From the NCBI RefSeq assembly GCF_009720745.1, contig NZ_WNKX01000002.1, forward strand, positions 1-64,000: 64,000 nucleotides of DNA, read 5' to 3'. The notes under the pieces were generated by a model. The model saw nothing but the letters and a program-made list of their open reading frames with translations, did no database searches and was not told the origin of the DNA. This document shows, piece by piece, positions 18,683 through 27,148 of this stretch (positions are counted from its first letter, which is position 1; every line of letters begins with the position of its first letter). Both the position numbers and the translations under genes were made by a program. The DNA comes from Massilia eburnea (GTDB taxonomy: Bacteria; Pseudomonadota; Gammaproteobacteria; Burkholderiales; Burkholderiaceae_D).

Positions 18683-18990
18683 GGCTTTCTCGGCAATGTC
18701 CGGAACAGCCAGCAGCATAACGTGGGGATGGCAAATCCGGCAACAAGTCTTCATGACGCCGCCAGCCGCGGCTCGCAAGCCGGTGTCCTTTGCACGCTTG
18801 TCGGTGACTACTACTGAAAGCCACTGAAACTACTACTGAAACTACTGAAAAAACGCCTGTTTTGGCCGTGATAGCGCTATTTCAGGAAAAATTTCAGTAG
18901 CTTTCAGTACATCGGTGCGACGATGATGCGAAGTGGTCCTGACTCACCTGCTCGGCTGGACCGGGCGGCGAGCCCGGCCCTTGGCACGCA
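18683..18990. repeat. Gene-free region with phased ACTGAAA/TTTCAGT repeats
   Basis: This 308-base gap lies between the helicase 3' end and the hydrolase start. Four direct ACTGAAA copies begin at 18813, 18823, 18835 and 18844, and two inverted TTTCAGT copies begin at 18892 and 18902, so neighbours are about one helical turn apart. The outer copies form an 18-bp inverted repeat (18812-18829 with 18892-18909, one mismatch). Nearer the helicase, CCGGGC (18961-18966) pairs with GCCCGG (18972-18977), a possible weak terminator stem for the helicase. I see no coding potential. The repeats could be a cooperative operator for the hydrolase or a processing hairpin. Confidence 0.55.
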
Positions 18991-21153
18991 TCAGCGCTTC
19001 GGCTTGGCAACCGGTTTCTTCGGCGGGGTGTGTTTGCCGGACATTGGCGGCATGGCGTCGGCCAGGGTCATTTTCAGCTGCTTGCCGCCGACCCACACTT
19101 TGCGCAGGTGCTTGAAGATGTCGTCCGGCATACCGTCCGGCATTTCGACGAAGGCGTGGTTGTCGAACAGTTCAATGCGGCCGATGAAGCGCGATTCGAG
19201 ACCGCTCTCATTGGCGATGGCGCCGACCAGGTTGCCCGGGTTGATGCCGTCCTGCGAACCTACTTCAACGCGGTAGGCGCGCATTGGCATCGGGGCGCCC
19301 TCGCCTGCCTTTTCTTTCTTCTTGCGCTTTGGTGCTTCCTCGAACATCGGCTCGTCGTCATCGTCGCGCGCGGACAAAGGCGGCGCTTCACGCTCGGCAC
19401 GTTCCGGCTTGGCTGCACGCTCGGGCTTCGTTGCGCGCGGCGCCTTGGCGGCTGGCGCCGGCGGCGGCGTTTCGCCATCGCGGTGCAGGCGCAGCGGCTG
19501 GCCGGCGACGCGCAGGGCTTGCAGCGCGTCGATGTCGCCCGGCAGCAGGTCCGCCGGCATGTCCAGCAGCGAGTAGTCGTCGTAAATCTCGATGCGGCCG
19601 ATGAACTTGGAATCGATGCCGCCTTCGTTGGCGATGGCGCCCACGATGTTGCCCGGCTTGACGCCGTGCTGGTAACCCACTTCCACGCGGTAGGTCGCCA
19701 TGCCCTGCTCGGGCTCGCGCTCGATGCGTTCCTTCTTCGGACGCGGCTCGCGCGGTTCACGTGGCTCGCGCGGCTCGCGGCCTTCACGCCCCTGGCCTTC
19801 CGGGCGCGGTGCGCCGTCTTCGTGCCAGCCTTTTTCGCGCGATTTATCGAGCAGCAGCGGCTTGCCGCCGCAGGCCATCATGGCCAGCGCGGCGGCCACT
19901 TCCACCGCAGGGATATTGTGTTCGGCTTCGTACTCGCGCACCAGGTTTTCGAAGAAGGACAGGCCTTCCTGCGCCAGGGTGTCGGTGATCTGGTCCTTGA
20001 ACTTGCCGATGCGGACGTCGTTGACGGCCTGCAGCGTCGGCAGCGTCATTGGCGTTACCGGCTGGCGCGTGGTGCGCTCGATCAGCTTCAGCAGGTTGCG
20101 CTCGCGCGGCGTGATGAACAGGATCGCTTCGCCGCTGCGGCCGGCGCGGCCGGTGCGGCCGATGCGGTGGGTGTAGCTCTCCGGATCGTACGGCACGTCG
20201 TAGTTGACCACGTGGCTGATACGCTCCACGTCCAGGCCGCGCGCCGCCACGTCGGTGGCGACCAGGATGTCGATCTTGCCGTCCTTCAGCTGGCCGATGA
20301 TGCGCTCGCGCGCCGCCTGCTGCATGTCGCCGTTGATGGCGCCGGCCGAGAAGCCGCGCGCCTGCAGGCGTTCCGCCAGTTCCTCGGTGCCGATCTTGGT
20401 GCGCGAGAAAATGATCATGCCGTCGAACGGCTCGGCTTCCAGGATGCGGGTCAGCGCGTCCAGCTTGTGCATGCCGGACACCAGCCAGTAGCGCTGGCGG
20501 ATGTTGGTGTTGGTGGTGGTCTTGGCCGCCACCATCACTTCAGCCGGGTCGTTCAGGTAGGTGGTGGCGATGCGTTTCACCTGGGCCGGCATGGTGGCCG
20601 AGAACAAGGCGGTCTGGCGCGAATCGGGCGTCTCCTGCAGGATACGCTCGACGTCTTCGATGAAGCCCATGCGCAGCATTTCGTCCGCTTCGTCCAGCAC
20701 CAGGGTTTTCAGCTGCGACAGGTCGAGCGAGCCTTTTTCCAGGTGGTCGATGACACGGCCCGGGGTGCCGACCACCACGTGCACGCCGCGGCGCAGCGCC
20801 TGCAGCTGCGGGCCGTAGGACTGGCCGCCGTAGATCGGCAGGACGTGGAATTTCGGGATGTGGGTGGCGTAGCGCTGGAAGGCTTCGGCCACCTGGATCG
20901 CCAGTTCGCGCGTCGGCGCCAGCACCAGCGCCTGCGGGGCCGCCTGCTTGATGTCGATGCGGGACAGGATCGGCAGCGCGAAGGCGGCGGTCTTGCCAGT
21001 GCCGGTTTGCGCGGTGCCCAGCACGTCGCGGTTTTCCAGCAGGTGGGGGATGGTAGAAGCCTGGATCGGAGACGGGGTCTCGTAGCCTACTTCCTTCAGC
21101 GCCTTCAAAATGGGGGCGCTGAGGTTCAAATCGGTAAACAGGGTGTCTGACAT
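18991..21153 (-). CDS. DEAD-box RNA helicase with two DbpA-type RNA-binding domains
   Basis: This 720-residue cytoplasmic ATP-dependent RNA helicase has a Q motif near 25-31 and Walker A AQTGTGKT at 48-55. DEAD is at 154-157, SAT in FSATMP near 185, and motif VI HRIGRTGRAGR is near 330. The core ends near residue 365, followed by a CsdA/DeaD-like region and a charged Arg-Glu-Pro repeat (about 456-482). Two DbpA/CsdA-type RNA-binding domains follow, at about 485-558 and 625-698, sharing the RVEVG...GNxVGAIANE...FIGRIE pattern and separated by an acidic-basic linker. Such helicases assist ribosome assembly and RNA decay, often in the cold. The C-terminus is Lys/Pro-rich. Family members usually carry one such domain. 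Confidence 0.94.
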   Translation of the reverse strand: MSDTLFTDLNLSAPILKALKEVGYETPSPIQASTIPHLLENRDVLGTAQTGTGKTAAFALPILSRIDIKQAAPQALVLAPTRELAIQVAEAFQRYATHIPKFHVLPIYGGQSYGPQLQALRRGVHVVVGTPGRVIDHLEKGSLDLSQLKTLVLDEADEMLRMGFIEDVERILQETPDSRQTALFSATMPAQVKRIATTYLNDPAEVMVAAKTTTNTNIRQRYWLVSGMHKLDALTRILEAEPFDGMIIFSRTKIGTEELAERLQARGFSAGAINGDMQQAARERIIGQLKDGKIDILVATDVAARGLDVERISHVVNYDVPYDPESYTHRIGRTGRAGRSGEAILFITPRERNLLKLIERTTRQPVTPMTLPTLQAVNDVRIGKFKDQITDTLAQEGLSFFENLVREYEAEHNIPAVEVAAALAMMACGGKPLLLDKSREKGWHEDGAPRPEGQGREGREPREPREPREPRPKKERIEREPEQGMATYRVEVGYQHGVKPGNIVGAIANEGGIDSKFIGRIEIYDDYSLLDMPADLLPGDIDALQALRVAGQPLRLHRDGETPPPAPAAKAPRATKPERAAKPERAEREAPPLSARDDDDEPMFEEAPKRKKKEKAGEGAPMPMRAYRVEVGSQDGINPGNLVGAIANESGLESRFIGRIELFDNHAFVEMPDGMPDDIFKHLRKVWVGGKQLKMTLADAMPPMSGKHTPPKKPVAKPKR

Positions 21154-21220
21154 GGCGGCACTCGTGGGGTTATTGTTGTATCGCCTTGATGCGACGGGAA
21201 TTCGCTATTTTACCCTTTAA

Positions 21221-21317
21221 ACCCGGTAAACCTGGGTCTGACCCAAGGGTCAGACCCTGTCGGCGCATTCTGCAGTGGATGGGTCTGACCCTTGGCTCAG
21301 ACCCGGATTTACCGGGT
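21221..21317. repeat. Nested palindrome with four GGGTC(T/A)GACCC units
   Basis: Outer arms ACCCGGTAAA (21221-21230) and TTTACCGGGT (21308-21317) are perfect complements. Inside are two hairpins. GGGTCTGACCC (21234-21244) pairs with GGGTCAGACCC (21247-21257) across only AA. A second pair at 21281-21291 and 21294-21304 has one mismatch. The outer right arm abuts the TAG stop of the SDR gene (21318). The doublet of imperfect palindromes inside an outer repeat resembles REPIN-type repeats; it could also act as terminator of the SDR gene upstream of the helicase. Confidence 0.7.
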
Positions 21318-22118
21318 CTAGGTGTGCGGCTTCACATCATCCTTCAGCGCATTCAATGCCATTTTCTCAATCAATCCCGGCGCCAGCAGCTTGAGCCAGC
21401 GTCCCAGCCTGCCCTTGGCCGTCATCACCACCTCCCGCTTGCGCCCCTGCATACCCTCAATAATGAGGCGTGCGCATTCGGCCACCGGCATCGCCGCGTC
21501 TTCGCGCAGGCTGCTCTTGCCAAGCTCTCCGCCCGCCGCGTTGTAGCCCCGGTAGCGGATCTGCGTATCGACCACGCCCGGATAGGCCGTGGTCACGCTC
21601 ACGCCATGCGGCTTGAGCTCGGCGCGCAGCGCCTCGAAGAACCCCGCCATGGCGAATTTGGTGGCGCCGTATGCGGTGCGCCCAGGCACGCCCACCAGCC
21701 CCGCCAGCGAAGAAACGGCCACAATGCGCCCCTGTGAAGCCTTCAGGTAAGGCAGCGCCGCGTGGGTGCACCAGATCGCGCCCCACAAGTTCACTTTCAT
21801 CAAATCCTCATACCAGCCCAGGTCCGTGACTTCCTCGAACAGCGCATGCGCCGAGCGGCCAGCGTTATTGACCAGCGCATCGACGCGTCCGAAGCGTTCA
21901 ACGGCCGCCGCCACAAGATGCCGGCATTGCTCCTGCTGCGCCACGTCGGTCGGCACCACCAGCGTTTCCGCCCCGGCCGCGTTGCATGCGGCGGCCACGG
22001 CCTGCAGGGCCGCTTCCTTGCGCGCCGCCAGGACCAGCGCGACGCCTTTTTGCGCCAGCTGGTGCGCCATCTCTGCGCCGATGCCGTCGGACGCGCCGGT
22101 GATGATGATCACTTGCAT
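21318..22118 (-). CDS. Short-chain dehydrogenase/reductase
   Basis: This 266-residue classical SDR has the NAD(P)-binding GASDGIG at 8-14, NNAG near 84-87 and the catalytic Ser137, Tyr150 and Lys154 (YGATK). It catalyses NAD(P)-dependent oxidation or reduction of an alcohol/ketone; the substrate is unknown. The start at 22118 was chosen because AAAGGAGACC lies immediately before it and because the Rossmann motif begins seven residues later. It diverges from the M28 peptidase gene across 43 bases. The stop codon touches the outer arm of a nested palindrome. Confidence 0.9.
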   Translation of the reverse strand: MQVIIITGASDGIGAEMAHQLAQKGVALVLAARKEAALQAVAAACNAAGAETLVVPTDVAQQEQCRHLVAAAVERFGRVDALVNNAGRSAHALFEEVTDLGWYEDLMKVNLWGAIWCTHAALPYLKASQGRIVAVSSLAGLVGVPGRTAYGATKFAMAGFFEALRAELKPHGVSVTTAYPGVVDTQIRYRGYNAAGGELGKSSLREDAAMPVAECARLIIEGMQGRKREVVMTAKGRLGRWLKLLAPGLIEKMALNALKDDVKPHT

Positions 22119-22161
22119 GGGGTCTCCTTTGTTTCGACCATTATGGAGTAAGATCGCCGCC

Positions 22162-23763
22162 ATGAATATCAAGTACTTTATCCCCGCCGGCCTGCTGCTG
22201 GCCGCCGCTACCGCCCTGGCGCAGCAGGCGCCCGCCGTCAAGGAAGCGCCGCTGCGCGCCCACCTTTCCTTCCTCGCCGACGACCTGCTCGAAGGCCGCG
22301 GTACCGGCCAGCGCGGCGGCGACCTGGCCGTGCGCTACCTGGAAACGCAGGCAGCGGCGATCGGCCTGAAGCCGCTTGCCAATGGTGCATACCGCCAATC
22401 CGTGAAATTCCAGGGCACCCGCCTGCTGCCCGGCAGCTCGATCAAGTTCAGCACCGGTGCCAGCACGCTGGCGCCGCGCCTCGGCGAAGATGTCCTGATC
22501 GGCACCGGCAGCGGCCGCGCGGACGTGGTGTTCGACGCGCCACTGGTGTTCGTCGGCTACGGCGCCACCGCACCCGAAGAAAACTGGAACGACTACAAGG
22601 ACGCCGACCTCAAAGGCAAGGTCCTGGTCATGATGGTCAACGACCCGCAGCCGACCGCCGAGGAACCGAACCGCTTTGCCGGCAAGGCCTACACCTATTA
22701 CGGCCGCTGGATGTACAAGTACGAGGAAGCCGTGCGGCGCGGCGCCGCCGGGGCCTTGCTGATCCACACTACGCCATCCGCCGCCTACGGCTGGAACGTG
22801 CCCGCCACCAGCTTCTCGCTGGAGCGTTTCCATGCGCCTGGCGCCGGCAACCTGGTTGAAGGGTGGCTGTCGGAAGATTTCACGCGCACCCTGTTCAAGG
22901 CCGCCGGCTTCGACCTCGACACCTTGCGTGCCGCCGCCGAGCGGCGCGACTTCCAGCCGGTTGCGCTGAACCTCAGCGCCCATAGCGAAATCCGCTCCAG
23001 CGTGCGCCAGGTGGAACAGTTCAACGTGGTCGGCATCGTGCCTGGCAGCGATCCGAAACTGAAAAACGAAGCGGTCGTGTATTCCGCGCACTGGGACCAC
23101 CTCGGCAAGGCCGAAGACCAGATCTACAACGGCGCCATCGATAACGGCTCCGGCGCCGCCGCCCTGCTGGCCATGGCCGCAGCCGCGGTACAGAAGCCCG
23201 CCAGGCGCTCGCAGGTCTTCCTGTGGCCGGCCGCCGAAGAAGTGGGCATGCACGGCGCGTCCGCCTACGTCGCCAATCCGGCCTTCCCGCTGAACCGCAC
23301 CCTGGCCGACCTGAATCTCGATTCGATGAATTTCGCCGGACGCACCAGGGATATCGGCGTCGCAGGCGCCGAGCGCAGCACGCTGTACGCCAGCGCGGGC
23401 AAGGTGGCGCAGCAAATGGGCCTGAAGCTGGCGCCGGCCATTCCCGATTTGTCGGGCGCCTATTTCCGCGCCGACCATTTCCAGTTCGCCAAGGCTGGCG
23501 TGCCGGCCTTTAACGTCGGTTCCGCTGTATTCTCTGGCGACGGCCACTTCGAGTTCGAGCAAGCGCAGGAAGCATCGGCCGCCAGGATCGTGGCCTTCAA
23601 GAAGGACTACCACACCGTGCGCGACCAGTACCACGCCGACTGGGACCTGTCGGGCATGGTGCAGCAAGCCCAGTTTACGCTCAACCTGGGCTACGAGCTG
23701 GCCAACGGCAAGGACATGCCGGCCTGGAAGAAGGGCGATCCGTTCAGCTTTGTGAAGCGCTGA
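22162..23763 (+). CDS. Secreted M28-family zinc metallopeptidase
   Basis: This 533-residue peptidase has a signal peptide (about 1-20). The bimetal M28 residues are visible: AHWDHLG near residue 310, NGAIDNGSGAAALL shortly after, AAEEVG with the catalytic Glu, LNLDSMN and a late ADHFQFAKAGVP. A PA-like insertion precedes the catalytic domain (about 130-270). Expected to be an extracytoplasmic aminopeptidase or carboxypeptidase-like enzyme acting on short peptides. I chose the ATG at 22162 because the signal peptide begins there. The last 20 bases overlap the convergent GGDEF-EAL gene. Confidence 0.9.
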   Translation: MNIKYFIPAGLLLAAATALAQQAPAVKEAPLRAHLSFLADDLLEGRGTGQRGGDLAVRYLETQAAAIGLKPLANGAYRQSVKFQGTRLLPGSSIKFSTGASTLAPRLGEDVLIGTGSGRADVVFDAPLVFVGYGATAPEENWNDYKDADLKGKVLVMMVNDPQPTAEEPNRFAGKAYTYYGRWMYKYEEAVRRGAAGALLIHTTPSAAYGWNVPATSFSLERFHAPGAGNLVEGWLSEDFTRTLFKAAGFDLDTLRAAAERRDFQPVALNLSAHSEIRSSVRQVEQFNVVGIVPGSDPKLKNEAVVYSAHWDHLGKAEDQIYNGAIDNGSGAAALLAMAAAAVQKPARRSQVFLWPAAEEVGMHGASAYVANPAFPLNRTLADLNLDSMNFAGRTRDIGVAGAERSTLYASAGKVAQQMGLKLAPAIPDLSGAYFRADHFQFAKAGVPAFNVGSAVFSGDGHFEFEQAQEASAARIVAFKKDYHTVRDQYHADWDLSGMVQQAQFTLNLGYELANGKDMPAWKKGDPFSFVKR

Positions 23764-26536
23764 GCGCGGCCTCGCTCTGCTCCAGCAGCGCGAGGAAATC
23801 GGCCGCCGGCATCGGCCGGCCGAAGAGATAGCCTTGCATGTGGCGGCAGCCATGGCGGCGCAGGAAGTCCAGCTGATCCTGCGTCTCCACCCCTTCCGAA
23901 ATCACATCCAGCCCCAGGTTGCCGGCCAGCGCAATGATGGTGGTGACGATGGCCGCGTCGTCCGGATCGACCGTCAGGTCGCGCACGAAAGTCTGGTCGA
24001 TCTTCAGCACGTCGATCTCGAAGCGCTTCAAATGCGCCAGCGAGGAATAGCCGGTGCCGAAATCGTCGATCGCCAGTTGCACGCCCAGCTTTTTCAGCTG
24101 GTGCATCACTTCCGTGGCATGCGCCACGTCGTCCATCACCGCGCTCTCGGTCAGTTCCAGCTCCAGGCAGCATGGCGCCAGGCCGGTATCGGCCAGCACT
24201 TCGGCCACGCTCTGCACGAAATCCGGCTCGGCCAGCTGGCGCGCAGAGACATTGACGGCGATGCGCAATTCCTTGCGCCCCGCTTGCTGCCAGTCGCGCA
24301 GCTGGCGGCAGGCCGTGCGCAGCACCCAGGCGCCTATCGCCAGGATCTGGCCCGTCTCCTCCGCCAGCGGAATGAAGCGGTATGGCGCCACCATGCCCAT
24401 CTCGGGATGGCGCCAGCGGATCAGCGCTTCCATGCCCATGATGCGGCCCGTGGTGCAGTCGACCTGCGGCTGGTAGTGCAGCTCGAACTCGCGCCGCTCG
24501 AGCCCTGTGCGCAGCGCGCTTTCGATGCGCAGGCGCTCGCCCAGTTGCTCGTTCATGGCCGCCGTGTAGAACTGGTACTGGTTGCCGCCCATTTCCTTGG
24601 CGCGGAACATGGCGATGTCGGCGCGCTCGGCAAGTACGCCCGGCTCCTTGCTGTCGCCGGGGAAAGCGGCGATGCCGGCGCTGGCGGTCAGGAACAGTTC
24701 CGTCCCGTCCAGCACCAGCGGCGCCGCCAGGCTGTCCAGCACGCGCTGCAGCTGCTCGGCGCGCGGCGCGTGGCCGCCCCGCTCCGGCAACAGCATCAGC
24801 GCGAATTCATCGCCGCCAAGGCGCGCCACCGTGTCCACCGGCCGCACCGCCGACTGCAGGCGCGCCGCGACGATCTGCAGCAGCCGGTCGCCGCCCTTGT
24901 GCCCCAGGCGGCTGTTGGTGAACTTGAAGCGATCGAGGTCGATCGACACCAGCCACAGTTCATGCCCTTTGCGCGCCGAGTGCTGGATGGTCTGCGCCAG
25001 CCGGTCCTGCAACAGCAGGCGGTTGGGCAGGCCGGTCAGCGCGTCATGGGTGGACTTGTGCTCCAGCTCCGATTCATAGGCCTTGATGGCAGTGATATCG
25101 TGCTGGATCGAGATGAAATTGACCAGCTTGCCCTGCTCGTCGCGCACCGGCGACATATACACATCGTTCCAGTACATGCTGCCGTCCTTGCGGTAGCAGC
25201 GCAGCACGGCGTGGCCGTCGCGCCCTTCGCGCATGGCCGTGCGCAGCTCGTCAAAGCCCGGCTGTTCGGTGTCCACGCCCAGCAGCATGCGCGGACTGCG
25301 TCCGAGCGCCTCGGCGGTGCGGTAGCCGGTAATGCGCTCGAAGGCCGGATTGACGTAGACGATCGGGCTATGCTGCTCGGCCGACGTGATGACCACCGCA
25401 TTGGTGCTCGATTCGATGGCATGCTGGCGCCACAGCAAGGCCTGGTTGGCCGCCTTCAGTTCCGCCGTGCGCTGCGCCACGCGCTGCTGCACCAGTTGCT
25501 TGCGGCGCTTGAGCGAGTCGACGAAGGCGGCGCCGATCAGGGTAGTCAGCACGCCCAGCGCCAGCGCAGCCAGGGAGGCCAGGTGCTCGCTGGCCAGCAC
25601 GCGCGAGCCGGGCCAGGCCACCAGCAGCCAGCGGCTGCCCGCCACGTCCAGCGGCAGCGTCACCGGCTTGGTGCGCGCAGGATAGAGCCAGGCCGGCAGG
25701 GGCAGGCCAACGCCATTGCCCTCCGGCGCCGGGGGCGCGTCGTAGACCAGGGCGCCCGGGTCGGCCTGGGCGCTGGCATAAACCTTCATGTCCAGCGCCG
25801 CCGCATCCGGCCCGGCGCTGGCAAAGATGCGTGCAATCATCTCGCCCGGCTGCAAGGTCAGCGCCGTCTCGCCCAGCACACGCCCGCCGCCATATAGCGG
25901 CATCGACACCACCACGCCCATGCTGCCGCGCGCGCCGGCGCGCTGCGCCAGGTGCACCAGCGGACCGGCCGCCGGCTGCCCACTGGCATAGGCGCGCTGG
26001 CGCGCCGTTTCGTCATGCTGCGGATAGAGTGTATCGAGGCCGAGCGCCTGCTCATTGCCGGCGAGCGGCTCGATATAGTCGATCACGCGATAGCGCGGGC
26101 GTACCGCTGCCGGCACTGTCACCCCGTCGTGCATTTCGCGCACGGTGGCGCCGGGCACCAGCGCCTGCAGCGAAGCTTCGAAAGCGGGCCGCTCGGCCTG
26201 TTCAATGAAGCGCAAATAGCTGGTACCCAGCACATACGGATGGCGCGCCAGCAGGGGCGCAACGAAGCGCTGGAATTCCTCGCGGCTGGTGTTGGGGCGG
26301 CTGACGAAAAGCTGGTTGACCGCCTGCAGGCTGGCCACGGCGCCGTTGATGCCCTCGCGCAGCACGAAGGCACGCGCCTGCACCCGCTGTTCGAAGGCCA
26401 GCTGGGCGCGCTGCGCCTCGAGCCGGCTGGCGCCGGCAAACAGCGCGCCCGTCAGGGCGCAGCCGCACAACAGCGCCAACGCCGCGGTGCGGGTACGGAA
26501 TGCCTGTTGAGGTGCTGTGCTGTCTGCTTGGTCCAT
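23744..26536 (-). CDS. CHASE-PAS-GGDEF-EAL c-di-GMP signalling protein
   Basis: This 930-residue inner-membrane sensor has one transmembrane helix near residues 15-35, a periplasmic CHASE domain (about 80-240) and a second helix near 330-350. A PAS/PAC domain (about 385-490), GGDEF near 573 and EAL near 703 follow. GGDEF is intact with an I-site RPVD before it; EAL reads MEALIRW with DDFGTGYSSLAHLKR and EGVETQ. Both synthesis and hydrolysis of c-di-GMP are possible. The ATG at 26536 has AGGGAG upstream. The divergent region to the host-attachment-family gene carries an inverted repeat plus a third half-site. Confidence 0.92.
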   Translation of the reverse strand: MDQADSTAPQQAFRTRTAALALLCGCALTGALFAGASRLEAQRAQLAFEQRVQARAFVLREGINGAVASLQAVNQLFVSRPNTSREEFQRFVAPLLARHPYVLGTSYLRFIEQAERPAFEASLQALVPGATVREMHDGVTVPAAVRPRYRVIDYIEPLAGNEQALGLDTLYPQHDETARQRAYASGQPAAGPLVHLAQRAGARGSMGVVVSMPLYGGGRVLGETALTLQPGEMIARIFASAGPDAAALDMKVYASAQADPGALVYDAPPAPEGNGVGLPLPAWLYPARTKPVTLPLDVAGSRWLLVAWPGSRVLASEHLASLAALALGVLTTLIGAAFVDSLKRRKQLVQQRVAQRTAELKAANQALLWRQHAIESSTNAVVITSAEQHSPIVYVNPAFERITGYRTAEALGRSPRMLLGVDTEQPGFDELRTAMREGRDGHAVLRCYRKDGSMYWNDVYMSPVRDEQGKLVNFISIQHDITAIKAYESELEHKSTHDALTGLPNRLLLQDRLAQTIQHSARKGHELWLVSIDLDRFKFTNSRLGHKGGDRLLQIVAARLQSAVRPVDTVARLGGDEFALMLLPERGGHAPRAEQLQRVLDSLAAPLVLDGTELFLTASAGIAAFPGDSKEPGVLAERADIAMFRAKEMGGNQYQFYTAAMNEQLGERLRIESALRTGLERREFELHYQPQVDCTTGRIMGMEALIRWRHPEMGMVAPYRFIPLAEETGQILAIGAWVLRTACRQLRDWQQAGRKELRIAVNVSARQLAEPDFVQSVAEVLADTGLAPCCLELELTESAVMDDVAHATEVMHQLKKLGVQLAIDDFGTGYSSLAHLKRFEIDVLKIDQTFVRDLTVDPDDAAIVTTIIALAGNLGLDVISEGVETQDQLDFLRRHGCRHMQGYLFGRPMPAADFLALLEQSEAALSASQS

Positions 26537-26550
26537 AGCTCCCTGCCTTC

Positions 26551-26618
26551 GCCGTGCGAGCTTACCATTTTCGCACGGCCATACACTTAATGCCATAAAG
26601 CAATACTTTCCGCACGGC
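26551..26618. promoter_or_regulatory. Operator-like repeats CGCACGGC in a divergent region
   Basis: GCCGTGCGA (26551-26559) and TCGCACGGC (26571-26579) form a perfect 9-bp inverted repeat with an 11-base spacer. A further CGCACGGC occurs at 26611-26618. They sit between the divergent GGDEF-EAL and host-attachment-family genes, and a TATACT -10-like box for the latter is at 26649-26654. This looks like a dimer-binding operator with an auxiliary half-site; the regulator is unknown. Confidence 0.4.
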
Positions 26619-26683
26619 TCACGCGCGCCCGGCGCCGTACCGGCCGCCTATACTGGACTGCCAACACCACAGGGGAGGCGAGC

Positions 26684-27136
26684 ATGGAAAAGACCTGGAT
26701 CGTCGTGGCCGACAGCAGCCACGCCCGTATCTTCCAGCTGCGCGACGGCCAGCTGCCAGCCGAGGAAATCCAAGACCTGGCCAATCCGCTGGGCCGGGCC
26801 GACAACAAGCAAGTCGCGTCCGACAGCCACGGCCAGTTTGCCGGTCCCGATGGCCACGGCCACACCGCGCCCCGCGTGGAAGAACCGGTGCAGCACGAAG
26901 TGCACCAGTTCGCGCGCCACCTGGCGCGCCAGCTCGACACGGCGGCGGCCCAGCAGCGCTTCCAGCACCTGGCCCTGGTGGCCGCGCCGCGCTTCCTGGG
27001 CTTGCTGCGCGACAGCCTGGACAAGCAGACGCGCAAGCTGGTGACGGCTGAAGTCGACAAGAACGTGGCCGGCTTGCCGCGCAGCGCGCTCGACGCCTGC
27101 CTGCAGGAACTGGCGCGCCCGCGCCACCCGCACTGA
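26684..27136 (+). CDS. Host-attachment-protein family protein
   Basis: This 150-residue protein resembles the family annotated as 'protein required for attachment to host cells' (first noted in Agrobacterium). The opening TWIVVADSSHARIFQL and the central FARHLARQLDTAA plus LVAAPRFLGLLR match its eRF1-like/Rossmann-type fold. There is no signal peptide, so a direct adhesin role is unlikely; the biochemical function is unknown. GGGGAGG precedes the ATG. The dienelactone hydrolase gene follows after 12 bases, indicating co-transcription. Confidence 0.82.
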   Translation: MEKTWIVVADSSHARIFQLRDGQLPAEEIQDLANPLGRADNKQVASDSHGQFAGPDGHGHTAPRVEEPVQHEVHQFARHLARQLDTAAAQQRFQHLALVAAPRFLGLLRDSLDKQTRKLVTAEVDKNVAGLPRSALDACLQELARPRHPH

Positions 27137-27148
27137 GATACATCTGCC

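Noticed and set aside
19030-21150. Long plus-strand open frame opposite the helicase
   Set aside because: Shadow of a GC-rich gene; composition is biased to Arg/His/Gln and no motif is visible.
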